Below, one piece after another: positions 22,020-33,256 of a DNA stretch of 64,000 bases (the first letter of the stretch is position 1; every line of letters starts with the position of its first letter). Origin of the DNA: Rhizophagus irregularis. Its lineage: Eukaryota > Glomeromycota > Glomeromycetes > Glomerales > Glomeraceae. Location: contig NC_089430.1 in the NCBI RefSeq assembly GCF_026210795.1, positions 3,286,001 to 3,350,000 on the forward strand. The letters run 5' to 3'. The notes under the pieces are model-generated. The model was not told the DNA's origin. It saw only the letters and a program-made list of their open reading frames with translations, and did no database searches. The position numbers were made by a program, and so were the translations under genes.

Positions 22020-22269
22020 ATAATAATAATAAGATAGTGCCGTAGTACAGTTGCGATTTTATTGTAAAATTAAAATATTTTGTATATATTGTGCCAGCTG
22101 GCAACTTAATAAGCATCCCATGACTTTAAATTTTAGCTGAAAAGTTAATTGAACGAATAATTTACTTACATTAATTATTCTACGTAAAAATCATTCATAA
22201 TTTTTTATTTATTTTTTTTTTACATTTTATAATATAAAATTATAAATTCAGTCTAATGTGATAAATCAG
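22020..22269. other. Short spacer after the RanGAP-like gene
   Basis: 3' flank of the gene; no motif worth calling. Confidence 0.4.
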
Positions 22270-23030
22270 ATACTATTATTAACCAAATTCATTGCTACAC
22301 TTTTAACTCCAGTTTTTTTCAATTTGCTCAAAGAATAGAATAATGAATCTATAATAGGATCTCCAATCTTACTAATAGCCAATAAACTTTCTTTGTCTAA
22401 AGAAAAATATATATATATATTACTTCAGATTCAAGTTCACAAGTTTTGCTTTCTGTTAATTATACAATACCCGGTTTAGTCACTTTTTTACATATCGAAG
22501 TATTGCCTAATATAATTTAAAATACCAAAAAGTAAATATTACTTTTGTTAATCAACAAAGTAGAAAAAAAATACGAAATTTTACCGATTTTCACTCTTTT
22601 TTTATCATTTTTTAGGGTTGAGCCTTATATAGAAACAATAAACATAAATTTAGTATTATTGTTTGTTCTAATTATTAAGATTATAAGATATAATTTGAAA
22701 CGTACAAAAATCTTCGTTAGTATTATTGGTATCTGATATTTCTAATATTTCTACTTGATCATCTATAAATAAGTAAAGAAGAATTTTACTTTTTGTAAAC
22801 AAACAAAGAAACGATGAAAAAGAACTACCATCACTTTCCCTAACATGTTTTTTGTTTGAATTTCCTTCGATATCTCGCGATGCTTATAATATAAATATGA
22901 AAATTGGATTAATAACTTTATAATAATTATACATAACAAAATCTCAATATTATTGCTATACCGTGTTCGCCTATATATTAAATATAAAATCATAGTAATT
23001 TAAAACTAACCTTGACTATCATAATTTTCA
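22270..23030 (-). pseudogene. Decayed paralogue of the split gene, exons 3 to 5
   Basis: Read on the minus strand, this follows 16845-17480 in order: end of exon 2, a long intron with the same GTTAGTTTTAAAT start, an exon-3 relative with VEILEISDTNTNEDF, a short exon-4 relative, then LLAISKIGDPIIDSLFYSLS and KKTGVKSVAMNLVNNSI. It stops before the C-terminal part. The similarity includes the introns, so this is a segmental duplicate, not a retrocopy. Confidence 0.82.
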
Positions 23031-23039
23031 GAAAGACTT

Positions 23040-23240
23040 TACCAACCGTGCTATTAAGATTAGAAAGATCGATATTTTTAAAGATAATCCAGAACCATTT
23101 GTCCTAATAATTCCTCCTAGTGTTACTGGTGGTGATGGTCCTCCTGGTTCTTCCGGTGGCATTGTTTTTGAAACTTTTAGTAATAATGCACTAATAAAAA
23201 ACAAAATAAAAATAATGAAAATAATGAACTCTAACTTGGC
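23040..23240 (+). pseudogene. Exon-2 part of the same paralogue, in inverted orientation
   Basis: DNPEPFVLIIPPSVTGGDG followed by PPGSSGG corresponds to exon 2 of the split gene, but lies on the opposite strand from the rest of the paralogue, so an inversion break lies at about 23025-23060. It carries the uninterrupted AGTAATAATGCAC that is the empty site of the 3.24-kb transposon. Confidence 0.8.
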
Positions 23241-24057
23241 ATCGAAATCTATAATTATGAAATATTGATTCAAAAAAATTGATATAAAATTCGATTTATA
23301 TTGCCACACATTTTATTTTTTGTTTTTTTTTGTTCTCATTTTTTACCTGCACAATTCTTGCATTTGTCTTTAGTTTTTGACATCTTTTTTCAAAAAATAA
23401 TTCATGTCTTTTAAAGAAAGAAAGAAATTTAGTTTATAAAATTAAATAATCTAATTACGTTATTTTATTTAATTTTTTGCCGATCAAAATATTCATGTAC
23501 TCGATCAGAATATTTTAAGGACACATCATCACATACCAGGTCATTTGTGAAACCGATACGAATAGTATATAGTCCTTCCCAGAATATTTTAAAATATTAC
23601 AATTCGAAACACTATTTTAAATATCCATTTGTACAATTTCAGTATATTTTAAGAATATTATATTAACATACCTAAATTACTGATAAATTACTTTTAAGGA
23701 TATTTTCCATATCTAATCAGAATATTTTAAAATACCAGTCAATATTACATTTGAAAATTAAGTATATTTTTTGTATAATTTAAACTTATTTATTATTATA
23801 GAACACTATTTTAAATATACTGTTTGTACAAATTTCAGTATATTTTAAGAATATTATTACTATATAAGGATATTTTAACCATAAAACTAGTACAGTTTAA
23901 GGATGTAGACTTTTTATAGGGACGTAGAACCATAGTCTTTTAGTTCTAGGCTAATTCTGGCTAGATATATAGTGTCAGTTGGAATTACTAAATATGGCAA
24001 TCACGTGATCCCGGATAAATAGTTTAGCCACTGGACAAAAAATTTTTTACTGGTTCT
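23241..24057. other. A/T-rich spacer with CAGTATATTTTAAGAATATT repeats
   Basis: The phrase TTTCAGTATATTTTAAG(A)AT recurs three or four times at 23500-23880 and again at 33590-33870. No gene is supported. Confidence 0.45.
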
Positions 24058-24065
24058 GTCATTGC

Positions 24066-24308
24066 TAAGGTTGCTTGTCTAAACCTATTCAAAATCCTAT
24101 GATTAGTTTCGTCAAAATTTTACTATAGATTTATTATAGTTTCGGCAGAGTTTTGGCAGTTTCAGCATTTATAATAAGTTTCGGCAGTTTCGCCTTTTCC
24201 AAAGTTTCACCAGTTTTTTAATATAACTTTAATATAGTTTCGGCAGAATTTCACTTTTCGGCGAAATGCCATCTTGCCAAATCCCCTAAATTTCGGCAAG
24301 CAACCTTA
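24066..24308. mobile_element. hAT-like MITE, family A, copy 1
   Basis: Ends TAAGGTTGCTTGTC and GGCAAGCAACCTTA form the inverted repeats; length 243 bp. The flanks GTCATTGC and GTCATTGT form an 8-bp duplication with one change. The interior repeats CGGCAG and GGCGAAA phrases on both strands. Confidence 0.9.
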
Positions 24309-24379
24309 GTCATTGTAACACAAAAATTTTTGTATTACACTTACTTGTAATTCTGGCTGGCACTATAAGTTCGGCCTGA

Positions 24380-24760
24380 ATTAACAGCAGGATTGAAAAG
24401 ACTGAAAGACCGCGGTCTGTCTTAAGACTGGCAGTCCTGAGACTGAGTAAGACCAGTAGGACCGATGACCATCTTTAGTAGCAATTGCTGATCGTGCACT
24501 TTTAAATACTTTTTTAATTTTAAGAAAACTAATCCAGGAGGAAAAAATGTCAAATTTTTCACCACTTTTTTTGTCAAATACATAGAAAGTTTTGTCTTTT
24601 TTATCATAAATTAAAGTTCCCTCTCTATATTTTGCTTTTTTATAAAAAAAATAAATCTGTTTTCCATTAAAACTAGGTTGAAATCTATATAATTCTTGAA
24701 GGGCCTCGGGATGCTTAATTTTTTTGATTCCTGTAAGTTGGTTTAGTCACTTAAAACACG
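24380..24760 (-). CDS. Exon fragment of an unknown Lys/Phe-rich protein
   Basis: After an acceptor-like AACTTACAG near 24737, the minus strand stays open with NGKQIYFFYKKAKYREGTL, IYDKKDKTFYVFDKKSGEKF and DIFSSWISFLKIKKVFKSAR. The frame runs on into repeat-like sequence and ends near 24380. There is no ATG, so this is at best an internal or last exon of a gene whose other parts I cannot find. Family not recognised. Confidence 0.35.
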
Positions 24761-25179
24761 TTTCTAAAGTAAAAAAAACTTTAATTAATAAAATATTTTA
24801 TTAAATAAAAATATTTAAGTCTACTTTTCTGACTATATTTATTAAATTTAAGTATATATATATATGTATATATGTATATATATAGCCGATTAAAAATTTC
24901 TTTTCATAGAAATATTTAATCACGTTTTGAAGAACCAAAAAATGAAAAAAAGATCTCATATTTGTTATACTTTAATGGTGTAATAATATTGTATATCAAA
25001 TTCTTTTATCGGAAATGATTTATCTTTCAAATTTTTGACATTTATTAGTGAATTATATTAATTTAATATATAAGACAGTTTTGTTAACCTAAAATCATAT
25101 TGTGTAATATTCAGTTAGATTCCTCTCACCCCTTGATAATGTATGAAGATATTGTGAAGTCTGATAACTTTTCTAGGGA
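24761..25179. other. Spacer
   Basis: A/T-rich with a TATATG microsatellite near 24860; nothing coding. Confidence 0.4.
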
Positions 25180-25187
25180 GTTCTGAG

Positions 25188-25432
25188 TAAGATTGCTGGA
25201 GAAACTAAGGGGTTTTAGCAAGTTGGCGAAATGCCAAAATGGCGAAACTTTGCCAAAATTATATGAAAGTCTTATTAAAAAATTGGCAAAACTCTGGAGA
25301 AAAGCGAAACCTGATTAAACTTATTATAAATGCCGAAACTACTGAAACCTTGTTAAAACTATAATAAAACTATAGTAAAATTTTGGAGAAACTAATTGTA
25401 GAATTTTGGAGAGGTTTAGGCAAGCAACCTTA
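25188..25432. mobile_element. hAT-like MITE, family A, copy 2
   Basis: Starts TAAGATTGCTGGAG, ends GGCAAGCAACCTTA, 245 bp. It is flanked on both sides by the perfect 8-bp duplication GTTCTGAG (25180-25187 and 25433-25440). The interior is an inverted relative of copy 1. Confidence 0.93.
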
Positions 25433-25651
25433 GTTCTGAGTCCGCTGCTCTTACTAAAATACCATTGAGTTTGTTCCAATATCTATTTATATCTTCTTGA
25501 AAATACTCTGTAAGATTGGCTTTATTCTTAATTACTTTTTGATCTAGCGAGTTTAGTTGATTTTTTATATTAAGCCAGAACTTATTACACTTTTCCATTT
25601 CAATGTCATCACAATCATACAAAACTATGGTGTGGGCATTACCAGCACAGG

Positions 25652-25826
25652 TCGAAATGCTAAAAATCGGCAAAAAAATGGCACGAAAAGCAGTGGCTAT
25701 TCTTGGCTATTCTTGGCTGTTTTTGGCTATTTGCGAATTAACCTATACTATTTGTAAATAGTTTATATAAATTTGCGAATAGTTTATGCAATTCTAGCCA
25801 TTTTTTTGCTTGTTTTTGGTCATTTA
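25652..25826. mobile_element. Small MITE with GCAAAAAAATGGC inverted repeats
   Basis: GCAAAAAAATGGC at about 25671 faces GCCATTTTTTTGC at about 25798, with imperfect extension outward. It lies inside the LINE frame between KLPTAH and AHTIVLYD; outer limits are approximate. Confidence 0.5.
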
Positions 25827-26022
25827 ACGTGTGCAGTAGGTAATTTGTCATATATTGTATTTTTTTTATTATTTCTTATGAGGATCGAGGTATCTATCAT
25901 AGTTAATGTAACTATGTCATAATCATTATGTGTGATAAACATTGAGGGGATAATTGAAAAATTCATTAAATTATTACTGTGATTTTCTGATATCCAAATT
26001 TGGTCTATTCTCGTGCTTACAC

Positions 26023-26236
26023 AGGATTCCGCTTACTTATAATAAAGGTCACTGTAGAAAATTGGTCCTTTATTAATAGTTTTTACCTTACTTTTTTCTT
26101 AAATTCTATTGGTTAATTAGCTAAAATCATAACAATGTAACATAAAATTTTCTTTTATAGTAGGATCTGCAAAGAATTTTATATATGATTTTTACCTTAA
26201 GCCTGGGGGTGACCTATCTTATAAATAAGCAAATTC
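26023..26236. mobile_element. Mutator-like MITE, family B, copy 1
   Basis: Left end AGGATTCCGCTTACTTATAA faces GAATTTGCTTATTTATAAG (read inverted) at the right. Both continue to GGTCAC. TGCTTACAC (26014-26022) and TACTTACAC (26237-26245) form a 9-bp target duplication with one change. A 9-bp duplication is typical of Mutator-like elements. It sits within the endonuclease part of the LINE. Confidence 0.78.
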
Positions 26237-26634
26237 TACTTACACCCTCTCTGTGATAAGTATTTTTTAGTACTTTTTTATTGAACTTTCTATATAAACC
26301 AATGTCTCAAGATCATTAAAAAATTTGGGTTTTGTAATATGTTATAGACTTGTGATGGGTACGATCAATATGACCATTTGAAATCAAGTTAAAATCTCCT
26401 ATTAATATATGTACTATATATATTTGATTTTTTCCTTATAGTTTCATCACACATTTCCTTTTTAAGTTGTTCCAAGGTGTCATGAAAAATTGTTTTATTT
26501 TGTGATGCTGCGTAAATAATTTATATGCAAAATAAAACATTTCTGAATAAAAAGTATGCTGAGACTAATTTCATCTGAATAATCCCTACATACTTTCTTA
26601 ACGGACTACATGAACAACCAGGTGTATCCAGATG

Positions 26635-26878
26635 TAAGGTTGCTTGCTGAAACCTAGGAGTTTAGGCAAAATGGCGTTTCACCAAAAAGCGAAATTCTGC
26701 TGAAACTATATTAAAGTTATATTAAAAAACTGGCAAAATTTTGGAGAAAGGCGAAACTGCTGAAACTTATTATAAATGTCGAAACTGCTGAAACTCTGCC
26801 GAAACTATAATAAATCTATAGTAAAATTTTGATAAAACTAATCGTAGGATTTTGAAGAAGTTTAGACAAGCAACCTTA
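26635..26878. mobile_element. hAT-like MITE, family A, copy 3
   Basis: Starts TAAGGTTGCTTGCTGAAACC, ends GACAAGCAACCTTA, 244 bp. The perfect 8-bp duplication TCCAGATG occupies 26627-26634 and 26879-26886. Confidence 0.94.
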
Positions 26879-26985
26879 TCCAGATGTGTATACATTCGAA
26901 AAAAAGCTGCAGGTTGTTCCAGAAAATGAAAGACCCCTACCTGACTCCGTGATAAGAGGACAACCTGAAAGATTTGTACCTGAAC

Positions 26986-28099
26986 AGGACCCCGCTTACT
27001 TCTAATAGAGGTTACCTATAAGTCTAAGGTAAAAATTACATAGAAAAGTCAAAAAAAACTGGTTGGTAAAATTCTTTATAAATTAAAAAAAGTAAATGTA
27101 ATTCTGTGGTAAGTTTTTTTTATGTAACTGTTAAGTATATGGTAAAATTAAACAGGATTTTAAAATGTAACTTGTAATTATAAGGTAAAATTTATAATTT
27201 TGTAAAATTTATTACTAGTATATACTATTTTTAGCATAAAGTTTATTACACAGACATGTAAAATTTATTATACTATTTTTAGTTACAAGTTTATTACACA
27301 GACACATAAAATTTATTATACTATTTTTAGTACAAATTTATTACACAGACATGTAAAATTTTATTACATAAACACGTAAAATTTATTATACTATTTTTAG
27401 TTACAAGTTTATTACACAGATATGTAAAATTTTATTACACAAACACGTAAAATTTATTATATTATTTTTAGTTACAAGTTTATTACACAGACACATAAAA
27501 TTTCATTACACAAATACGTAAAATTTATTATATTATTTTTAGCATAAGTTTATTACATGGACACGTAAAATTTCATTATACAAATACAGACACATACAAA
27601 TTTATTACACAAACATGTAAAATTAAAAAAATAAATATGTAAAAAAGAATTTTTTATAGATATTCATGTAATATAAAAAATTATAAAATAAAGCAAAGAA
27701 CGGAAAAAATGGGTGGTTGGAGGTAGTAGGTGGGATAAATATAAGTTATTTTTTTTATTTTTTTTTTGTCAAAAAAATAATATATATATTTGTAACTATT
27801 GATCAATTTTGAACTTATTTTAAATAGGAACTTTTTTACATTTTTTTAAAATAATTATATCTAAAAATTAGGCCAATTTTAAAAGAAATAAAAAGTACCA
27901 AATGTATAAAATAAATTATGTTTTATACAATTTATAATTATAAATGTTACTGAACTTGTAAGGTAAAAATATATGTGATTTAAAAATATAACTGGAAAGG
28001 TGGTAAAATTACTTAGTAAAAGGAAAATTAGAGTAAGGTAAATTTACATATAAATCTTAAAAATTTTACGGTGACTTCTATTAGAAGTAAGCGAAATCA
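26986..28099. mobile_element. Mutator-like MITE, family B, copy 2, swollen by an internal array
   Basis: Ends AGGACCCCGCTTACTTCTAA and, inverted at the right, CGCTTACTTCTAATAGAAGT match family B. TACCTGAAC (26977-26985) and TACCTGAGC (28100-28108) form a 9-bp duplication with one change. It is five times longer than copy 1, largely because of a tandem array and A/T-rich filler. No coding frame. Confidence 0.78.
27190..27625. repeat. Minisatellite of AAAATTTATTACACAGACA-type units
   Basis: About eight imperfect units combine TTTATTACACAGACAYGTAA with TTTATTATACTATTTTTAG. The array lies wholly inside family B copy 2. Confidence 0.8.
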
Positions 28100-28355
28100 T
28101 ACCTGAGCGGATACTCTGACATCGTATCAGGAAAGGCTAAGACTAATACCTAGTTAAGTGAGAATGCTATCTAGATACTGAAGCTACTTGGGAACCCACT
28201 AGTCAATTAGAAGAAGATGTTTCTGACTTAGTTTGCAAGTTTTAGGAATAAAAAAAAATTGAAGAATTAAAAGGTCTTATTTTTTGTCTCCTCGATTCAC
28301 GTTAGGAACTATCAGAATAAAAATATTTTTCCTATTGCAAGTAAGGGCTATATAC
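28100..28355 (+). other. Possible chromodomain-like retroelement scrap
   Basis: The short peptide ATWEPTSQLEEDVSDLVCKF resembles the end of a chromodomain as found at the C-terminus of some retroelement polyproteins. It is too short to assign and is treated only as a fossil scrap. Confidence 0.25.
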
Positions 28356-28359
28356 TCAC

Positions 28360-31223
28360 GTGATTTATGGACATTGTGGTTGTAACGTTTTAGACACGTC
28401 TGGCTTAACCCTCGTCCTTCCTGTACTTTCTTTACTCAAAATCGTGAGGTTTTCAGTGATAGTACAATCAGGGGTAAGTTCGATAGACACACCCTTTATC
28501 ATGCCGAATGTTTTACCTGATCCTGAAGTACTGGATATATTATGTATAATACTCTTATCAACATTCAGCCCTAATTCCTCAACAGCTTTCCTCTAAATAA
28601 AAGACATGTTAGTACAAATGTCAGCTAAATATTAAATCGTTATCCCATTAACTTTCCTATCCAGTGCTAAAAGATCTTTAGTATTCTCCAAACGAGATAT
28701 GTCAATATCTATAGGATCATTCTCCCTGATATCCTCTTCTTATTCCTTCTCAGCTAAGTCCTAATCCTTTGGAATCTCTGTAATTTTACCAACAGACTTC
28801 AACTCCTCTTAAAGAATCCCACAGAGCAATTTTCTAAAATCTACAGATCTCAATAGATTCATCAAGTCATTCTTGGTAATGGCTTTTGCAGGTATAGATT
28901 TAGCAGTAATCTTTGCAGGAATCTTAACAGGAGTTGCTTTACCTTTTAAGGGTGCTCCAGGAAAGCTAACTGCTGTCTTACTTGAAGATAACTTAAGAAG
29001 TTTCGAGATACTCGAACCTACTTTTTTTTTGATCCAGAATGAACCATATAAATATCACCATCCCGTTCTACTAATTCCACCTTTTTACCAAGACTCATAA
29101 CATTATTATTAATGTCTATAGCATCGTCATTAAGATCAAGATTTTTCATTTGCTTGAAACAATTCCAAATCATCACATCTATCTTTAGTTTTTTGAAGTT
29201 TCTTCGCAAGTCTTTTAAACATTCCAAGTCCCATAATAAGATCAATATCATTAAGATAATCATGATCATTCCAAGCAGGAGCATCAGAATCATCACCAAC
29301 ATCATGATGTTCATTAGGTACTCCTTCATAATATTCATAATCTTTTTGTTGAATGACACGTTTTTGTGGCTTTGGTTGAACAGGTTGAACTGGTGGTTTA
29401 CGAACTGGTGGCTGTCTCAAATTCTTCTGCAACTCCCAAATTTGCGCTTAAAATGTTTCCATCTGTTTCTTAAGCATTTTATCCATTTCTTCTTGAGTAA
29501 TGCTATCTGAGTAACTGGTTTTAAGATACTGTAGATAACTGGTTCTTGTGAAGTATTAGGAGTTTTAAGTACTTGTCAATGAGCATTTTGCTCAGTCTGA
29601 CCACGCCACATTTCTCCTTTCCTTTTTTTAACTCTTTCTAATCATTCTACCAACTCATCTACAGGAGTATCTACACCGATTCTTTCAGCTTCTACCAAAT
29701 TATCCCTATTCAGTTCACAGAAGAACTGGTTAGTTATAACTTCAGAAGTAAAGTTTAAGACCTGTATACCATTCCTAATTTCATTATAAAACTCATGAAT
29801 AGGTCAACTACCCTGTTCAATACTACTAAATCATAAACGCAATTTTGCTAGAGTAATATCTACCTATTTTAACAATAGTATGATAAGGTCAAAAAGGTAT
29901 AATGTAAGGATTTCCAGCACCAGCACCACTAACATTCATAATAATACCTGCAGCAGTAACAAAATTAAGATTAGCATCAGTAAGTTCCATACCCGCTCGA
30001 TCTCTCCATATATCATTATTAGCCCTATTTATCTCATAGTCAGGCCATATTTCGGTCATGAAATTACCTGCATTATTGTGACCTTGTTGATATTGAGTAG
30101 CTACTGAATTTGCAACCAAAACATGATTGGGAGCAGCGGCAGTAACGACTGCATTGTTAAGAGCTAATGCTCAAAAAGCGGCTTTATTGCAATTAGTAAT
30201 AACACGTACAAGTATATTTCGAAGTCTAACATTTTTTCCTAAAATATTGTTATCATACCATTCTGCAGCATGACCTTTCAAACAAGTTCGAAGAATACTT
30301 AAAACTTTCTCGTAACTAGCTAGAGGGCCACCAGATGCATCAGCAGGATTGATATTAAAACTGTGAAGGTACTCCTTATATAGCTTAATAAATTGATTAA
30401 AATTTTCATCTTCACGTCCTTCAAAAATAGGAAGTCCTAATGCAACAGTAGCCATATCACAGAATGTTCTGGATTGTTGGGAGAAGGCGGAGGAAAGTTC
30501 AATTGTCTAATTCGAAACTATTGTACCTGAATACACAGAGCAGCTATCTGTTGAAAAAGTCGATTTCTAAGACGTCCCAATGTCTGGATCCCAAAATGCA
30601 TTTGATTATTAGCATGTACTAATTGTGCATCAACCTGTCCAAGTTGCGCATTAGCTAATACAAGTTATCTTCCAGTTCAAGTAACTCTCATCTGCCAATG
30701 ATTCAGAAGAATATTACCATGATTGATTGCATTTTGAACCTCATTACAATCTTTTACTGCTTGAGTATAATCTGCTTGTATTACATTACGTTCATGTCAT
30801 GCCTGATTACGCTCACCTATAGCCTATTTATGAAGCTCTACCATAGTATCATAATCTCTTTGTAGGTTATGATTTCCTTCTGTAAAATTATCATTAATTG
30901 TACGTATGTCACGTAATTATTGTAAACGTTTCATCAAATGCATTTATCCTATCATATGTGTAAGCTAACAAACTTTTTGTAGTATCAAGTTCTTCATGTT
31001 TTGCTTTACAGTATTGCATTAATATATTAATAATATGTTTGATTTGATTATTCGCCTCGTGTATCTTTGAATCAACAGATAAATGACCCCTGGTAGTCAA
31101 TAAATTTGCATGAGCCTTAAGTATTCTAATTAACTCATCATCATCTTCTTCATTGGCCAAGTGTGCAAGAGGTAGTCCAGTAGGTTCTGAAGGAGAATAA
31201 ATTGCAATTGGTGATGTTGACAT
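28360..31223 (-). mobile_element. Retroelement gag/protease fossil (LTR-retrotransposon-like)
   Basis: The minus strand carries, in order from 31223 downward, a leader starting MSTSPIAIYSPSEPTGLPLA, a long helical stretch, a capsid-like segment starting MATVALGLPIFEGREDENFN, a Pro/Gln-rich linker and a region reminiscent of an aspartic protease. The layout recalls gag-pro genes of LTR retroelements that I associate with Rhizophagus genomes. It is clearly broken in many places (roughly ten or more) and old. I found neither reverse transcriptase nor integrase beside it, and no convincing LTR pair in the window. Confidence 0.62.
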
Positions 31224-31476
31224 TATATTTAAACTAAGTTAGAACAAAATTCAAATGGATCTCTATATATACAATTTGGATGAGTATACGATCGACTCAA
31301 GACAGAGTAATGAGTATGCTACAACATGGCTATTCTCATTAGCCATAACAGGTAGCGTAAAACCATTATGATCATTAACTTGCTAATGGGAGATAAGAAA
31401 GCAAAAAAGCTATTAGCAGCAGAAAGCGGATGGTAATTGGTACGTACGTATTATGTGATGCAGTACTTTTAGTTGG
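31224..31476. other. Upstream flank of the gag fossil
   Basis: No gene. It may include the leader or LTR of the fossil on the minus strand, or the beginning of the packaging-ATPase fossil on the plus strand; I cannot tell which. Confidence 0.3.
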
Positions 31477-31485
31477 CAGATACCA

Positions 31486-31821
31486 AGACCTTGCACAGGT
31501 CGAAAAGTAAAAAATCAGGCACTAATCGGTCACCAATCAGGTACCTGATTGGTGACCGATTGGTAACTGATTGATGCCTGATTTTTTACTTTTCGATCTG
31601 TTTTGCCTACTATTAAAATAGGTCACCCTGTGGCCTAAGGTAAAGTTTACATATAAATCACTTTGAAGATCTTACTATAAAAGGAAATTTTATGTTATAT
31701 TGTTATAATTTTTTTTCTTTTTAGTTAATTAACCAATAAAATTTAAGCAAATCCTAAGGTAAGGTTTTATATGAAAGTGAAATTTCTACTAGTAACATAT
31801 CTTAGTAGTAGGCGGAGACCT
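31486..31821. mobile_element. Mutator-like MITE, family B, copy 3, with nested foldback
   Basis: From about 31608 rightward the sequence is an inverted relative of copy 1 (GGTCACC, then CTAAGGTAAAGTTTACATAT, ending GTAGGCGGAGACCT). CAGATACCA (31477-31485) and CAGATACCT (31822-31830) form a 9-bp duplication with one change. Its left part is occupied by the foldback at 31498-31603. Confidence 0.65.
31498..31603. repeat. Foldback hairpin element, ~106 bp
   Basis: GGTCGAAAAGTAAAAAATCA at the left pairs with TGATTTTTTACTTTTCGATC at the right, and the centre, around GGTACC, pairs too. The whole segment can form one long hairpin. Confidence 0.8.
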
Positions 31822-31834
31822 CAGATACCTTGAA

Positions 31835-32248
31835 AAACTAAAGTGGGCAGTCGTACGTGATTTTTTCGAAGAAGAAGAAATCTTATTTACCGCAGTAATC
31901 CATAGTGAAATTCCAGAGATTAACTCTTTTGATTCATTCTAAGCTACTGTAATTATATTCAAGGATCTAACAGATACTTCCAAAAAAACTCAGAACCTTA
32001 TCACTAGTTACTTTACACATGGACGACACAAAAATATTTTATGTATCTATATAACCCAAAAATTCTTCACTATTCCCAAGGCTATTCGTGAGAATGTGAA
32101 TTATATCTCTCTACATGGAAATTATGGAAGCTTTATAAATACTAAGAGAATCATCTGTCAATATACAGAAGAATCTGAGTCATTAGCTCCAGTAATTGAT
32201 GACTTTACTCTACAACATGAATTTGTAGTGTTCGATCTTAAATGATCT
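31835..32248 (+). mobile_element. A32-like packaging ATPase fossil (Polinton/virus-like element)
   Basis: A plus-strand stretch has a Walker-B-like hydrophobic strand followed by [20 protein letters not shown] and a C-terminal helical part. This combination is typical of A32-type DNA-packaging ATPases of Polintons/Mavericks and nucleocytoplasmic viruses. The N-terminal P-loop part was not found; a MITE lies just upstream. The piece is a broken, partial fossil of considerable age. No capsid, DNA polymerase or integrase gene was recognised beside it. Confidence 0.62.
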
Positions 32249-32870
32249 AAAAGTGATCTATTATCTAGATGGGATATTAGTCTCAGTTCGATAACAGAGC
32301 AATCTCAGTTTGATCTCAGTTTGAACCCAATTCAATCTCAATTCAATTTCAGTTTGATCCAAGTTTGAACCCAGTTCAATCTGAGTTTAAACCCAGTCTG
32401 ATTGCAGTTCGATCAAAGTTTAATCCATATGGACAGAAAGCTGTAGCTGAAGCAAAAAAAGGGTGGATACTTGATTGAATTTACTCAGGTATTTCTATTC
32501 TCTAAAGAGTGTAAGCATTTACTTGTACCTGGTGTCTTAGCCAAGAATGCAGATATCTGAATTAAGTATGTCAGCTAGTATGTCTTTTGGAAAGCTTATA
32601 GACTCTCTGGTAAGATCTTAGGAGAAGACTTCCAAAACTTCTTTATAGTGGTAGAACTGCGAAGACCAAAACTTCAAAACCTGAAACCATAAAAGAGTTA
32701 TTCTCCCGATATGAAGCTCTGAAGTCTAGTCACTCTTTAAATAGCAAAAAATAATAGAAGGTATTGAAGTTCTTCTACAGATCTTTTTCAAGGGTAATAT
32801 GGATTGTAATGCACTACGAGTAAGGATTAATAGTATCTTGTGAAAATTTCACGTAATTCGTCTACAGTAG
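32249..32870. repeat. CAGTTTGATCT-type minisatellite and non-coding flank
   Basis: At 32280-32430 about a dozen ~13-base units alternate CAGTTTGAT, CAGTTCGAT and CAATCT. The rest, to 32870, has no reading frame that I can support. Confidence 0.6.
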
Positions 32871-32877
32871 CTCTAAG

Positions 32878-33256
32878 TAGAGTTCCAATCCATCATCCGA
32901 CGGATGATCAATCTCTTCTCATTTATTTTTGGAAAGAGACATTTATGTTTCATAATTTATAATTTAGGAACTGCATTCAATGTAAGGTGATCAGACTATG
33001 CATTATTTAATTAATTGAACATAAAATAAATGGGGTGAAATCTTAGTCGGATTGAAATTTTCATCCGTCGGATGATATTTTAATCTGTTCCTAATTTTTC
33101 CTCACTTTCATTTTTGAAAAAAAAGTTTATTTATTAAATTATATACTGTATTATGCTCTTAGGATATCCTTAAAAAAAAATGCTCTTTTATATTAATTAA
33201 ATGAGCGTACAACTGTCAAAATGTGATTATCCGTCGGATGACGGATTGGAACTCTA
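32878..33256. mobile_element. hAT-like MITE, family C
   Basis: Inverted repeats start TAGAGTTCCAATCC and continue, with one mismatch in 28, to TCATCCGACGGAT. The perfect 8-bp duplication GCTCTAAG lies at 32870-32877 and 33257-33264. The core CCGTCGGATG motif recurs inside. Confidence 0.94.

Larger units (their letters stand above)
25120..26985 (-). mobile_element. LINE ORF2 fragment (endonuclease domain), heavily interrupted
   Basis: Minus-strand pieces read as an apurinic-type LINE endonuclease: ILIGDFNLISNGHIDRTHHK, then TYHREGV, then STRIDQIWISENHSNNLMNF and THNDYDIVTLTMIDTSILI. These match the GDFN, S-x-R-I-D-x-I-W and D-H motifs of the exonuclease-endonuclease-phosphatase fold. Downstream is a linker, EMEKCNKFWLNIKNQLNSLD, then INRYWNKLNGILVRAADSEL. 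No reverse-transcriptase motifs remain. There are several frame breaks, and MITEs interrupt it at 25188-25432, about 25652-25826, 26023-26236 and 26635-26878. The LINE is therefore the oldest layer here. Confidence 0.78.

Noticed and set aside
29112-29510. Plus-strand Ile/Phe-rich frame
   Set aside because: Antisense of the gag fossil linker; no start context or motif.
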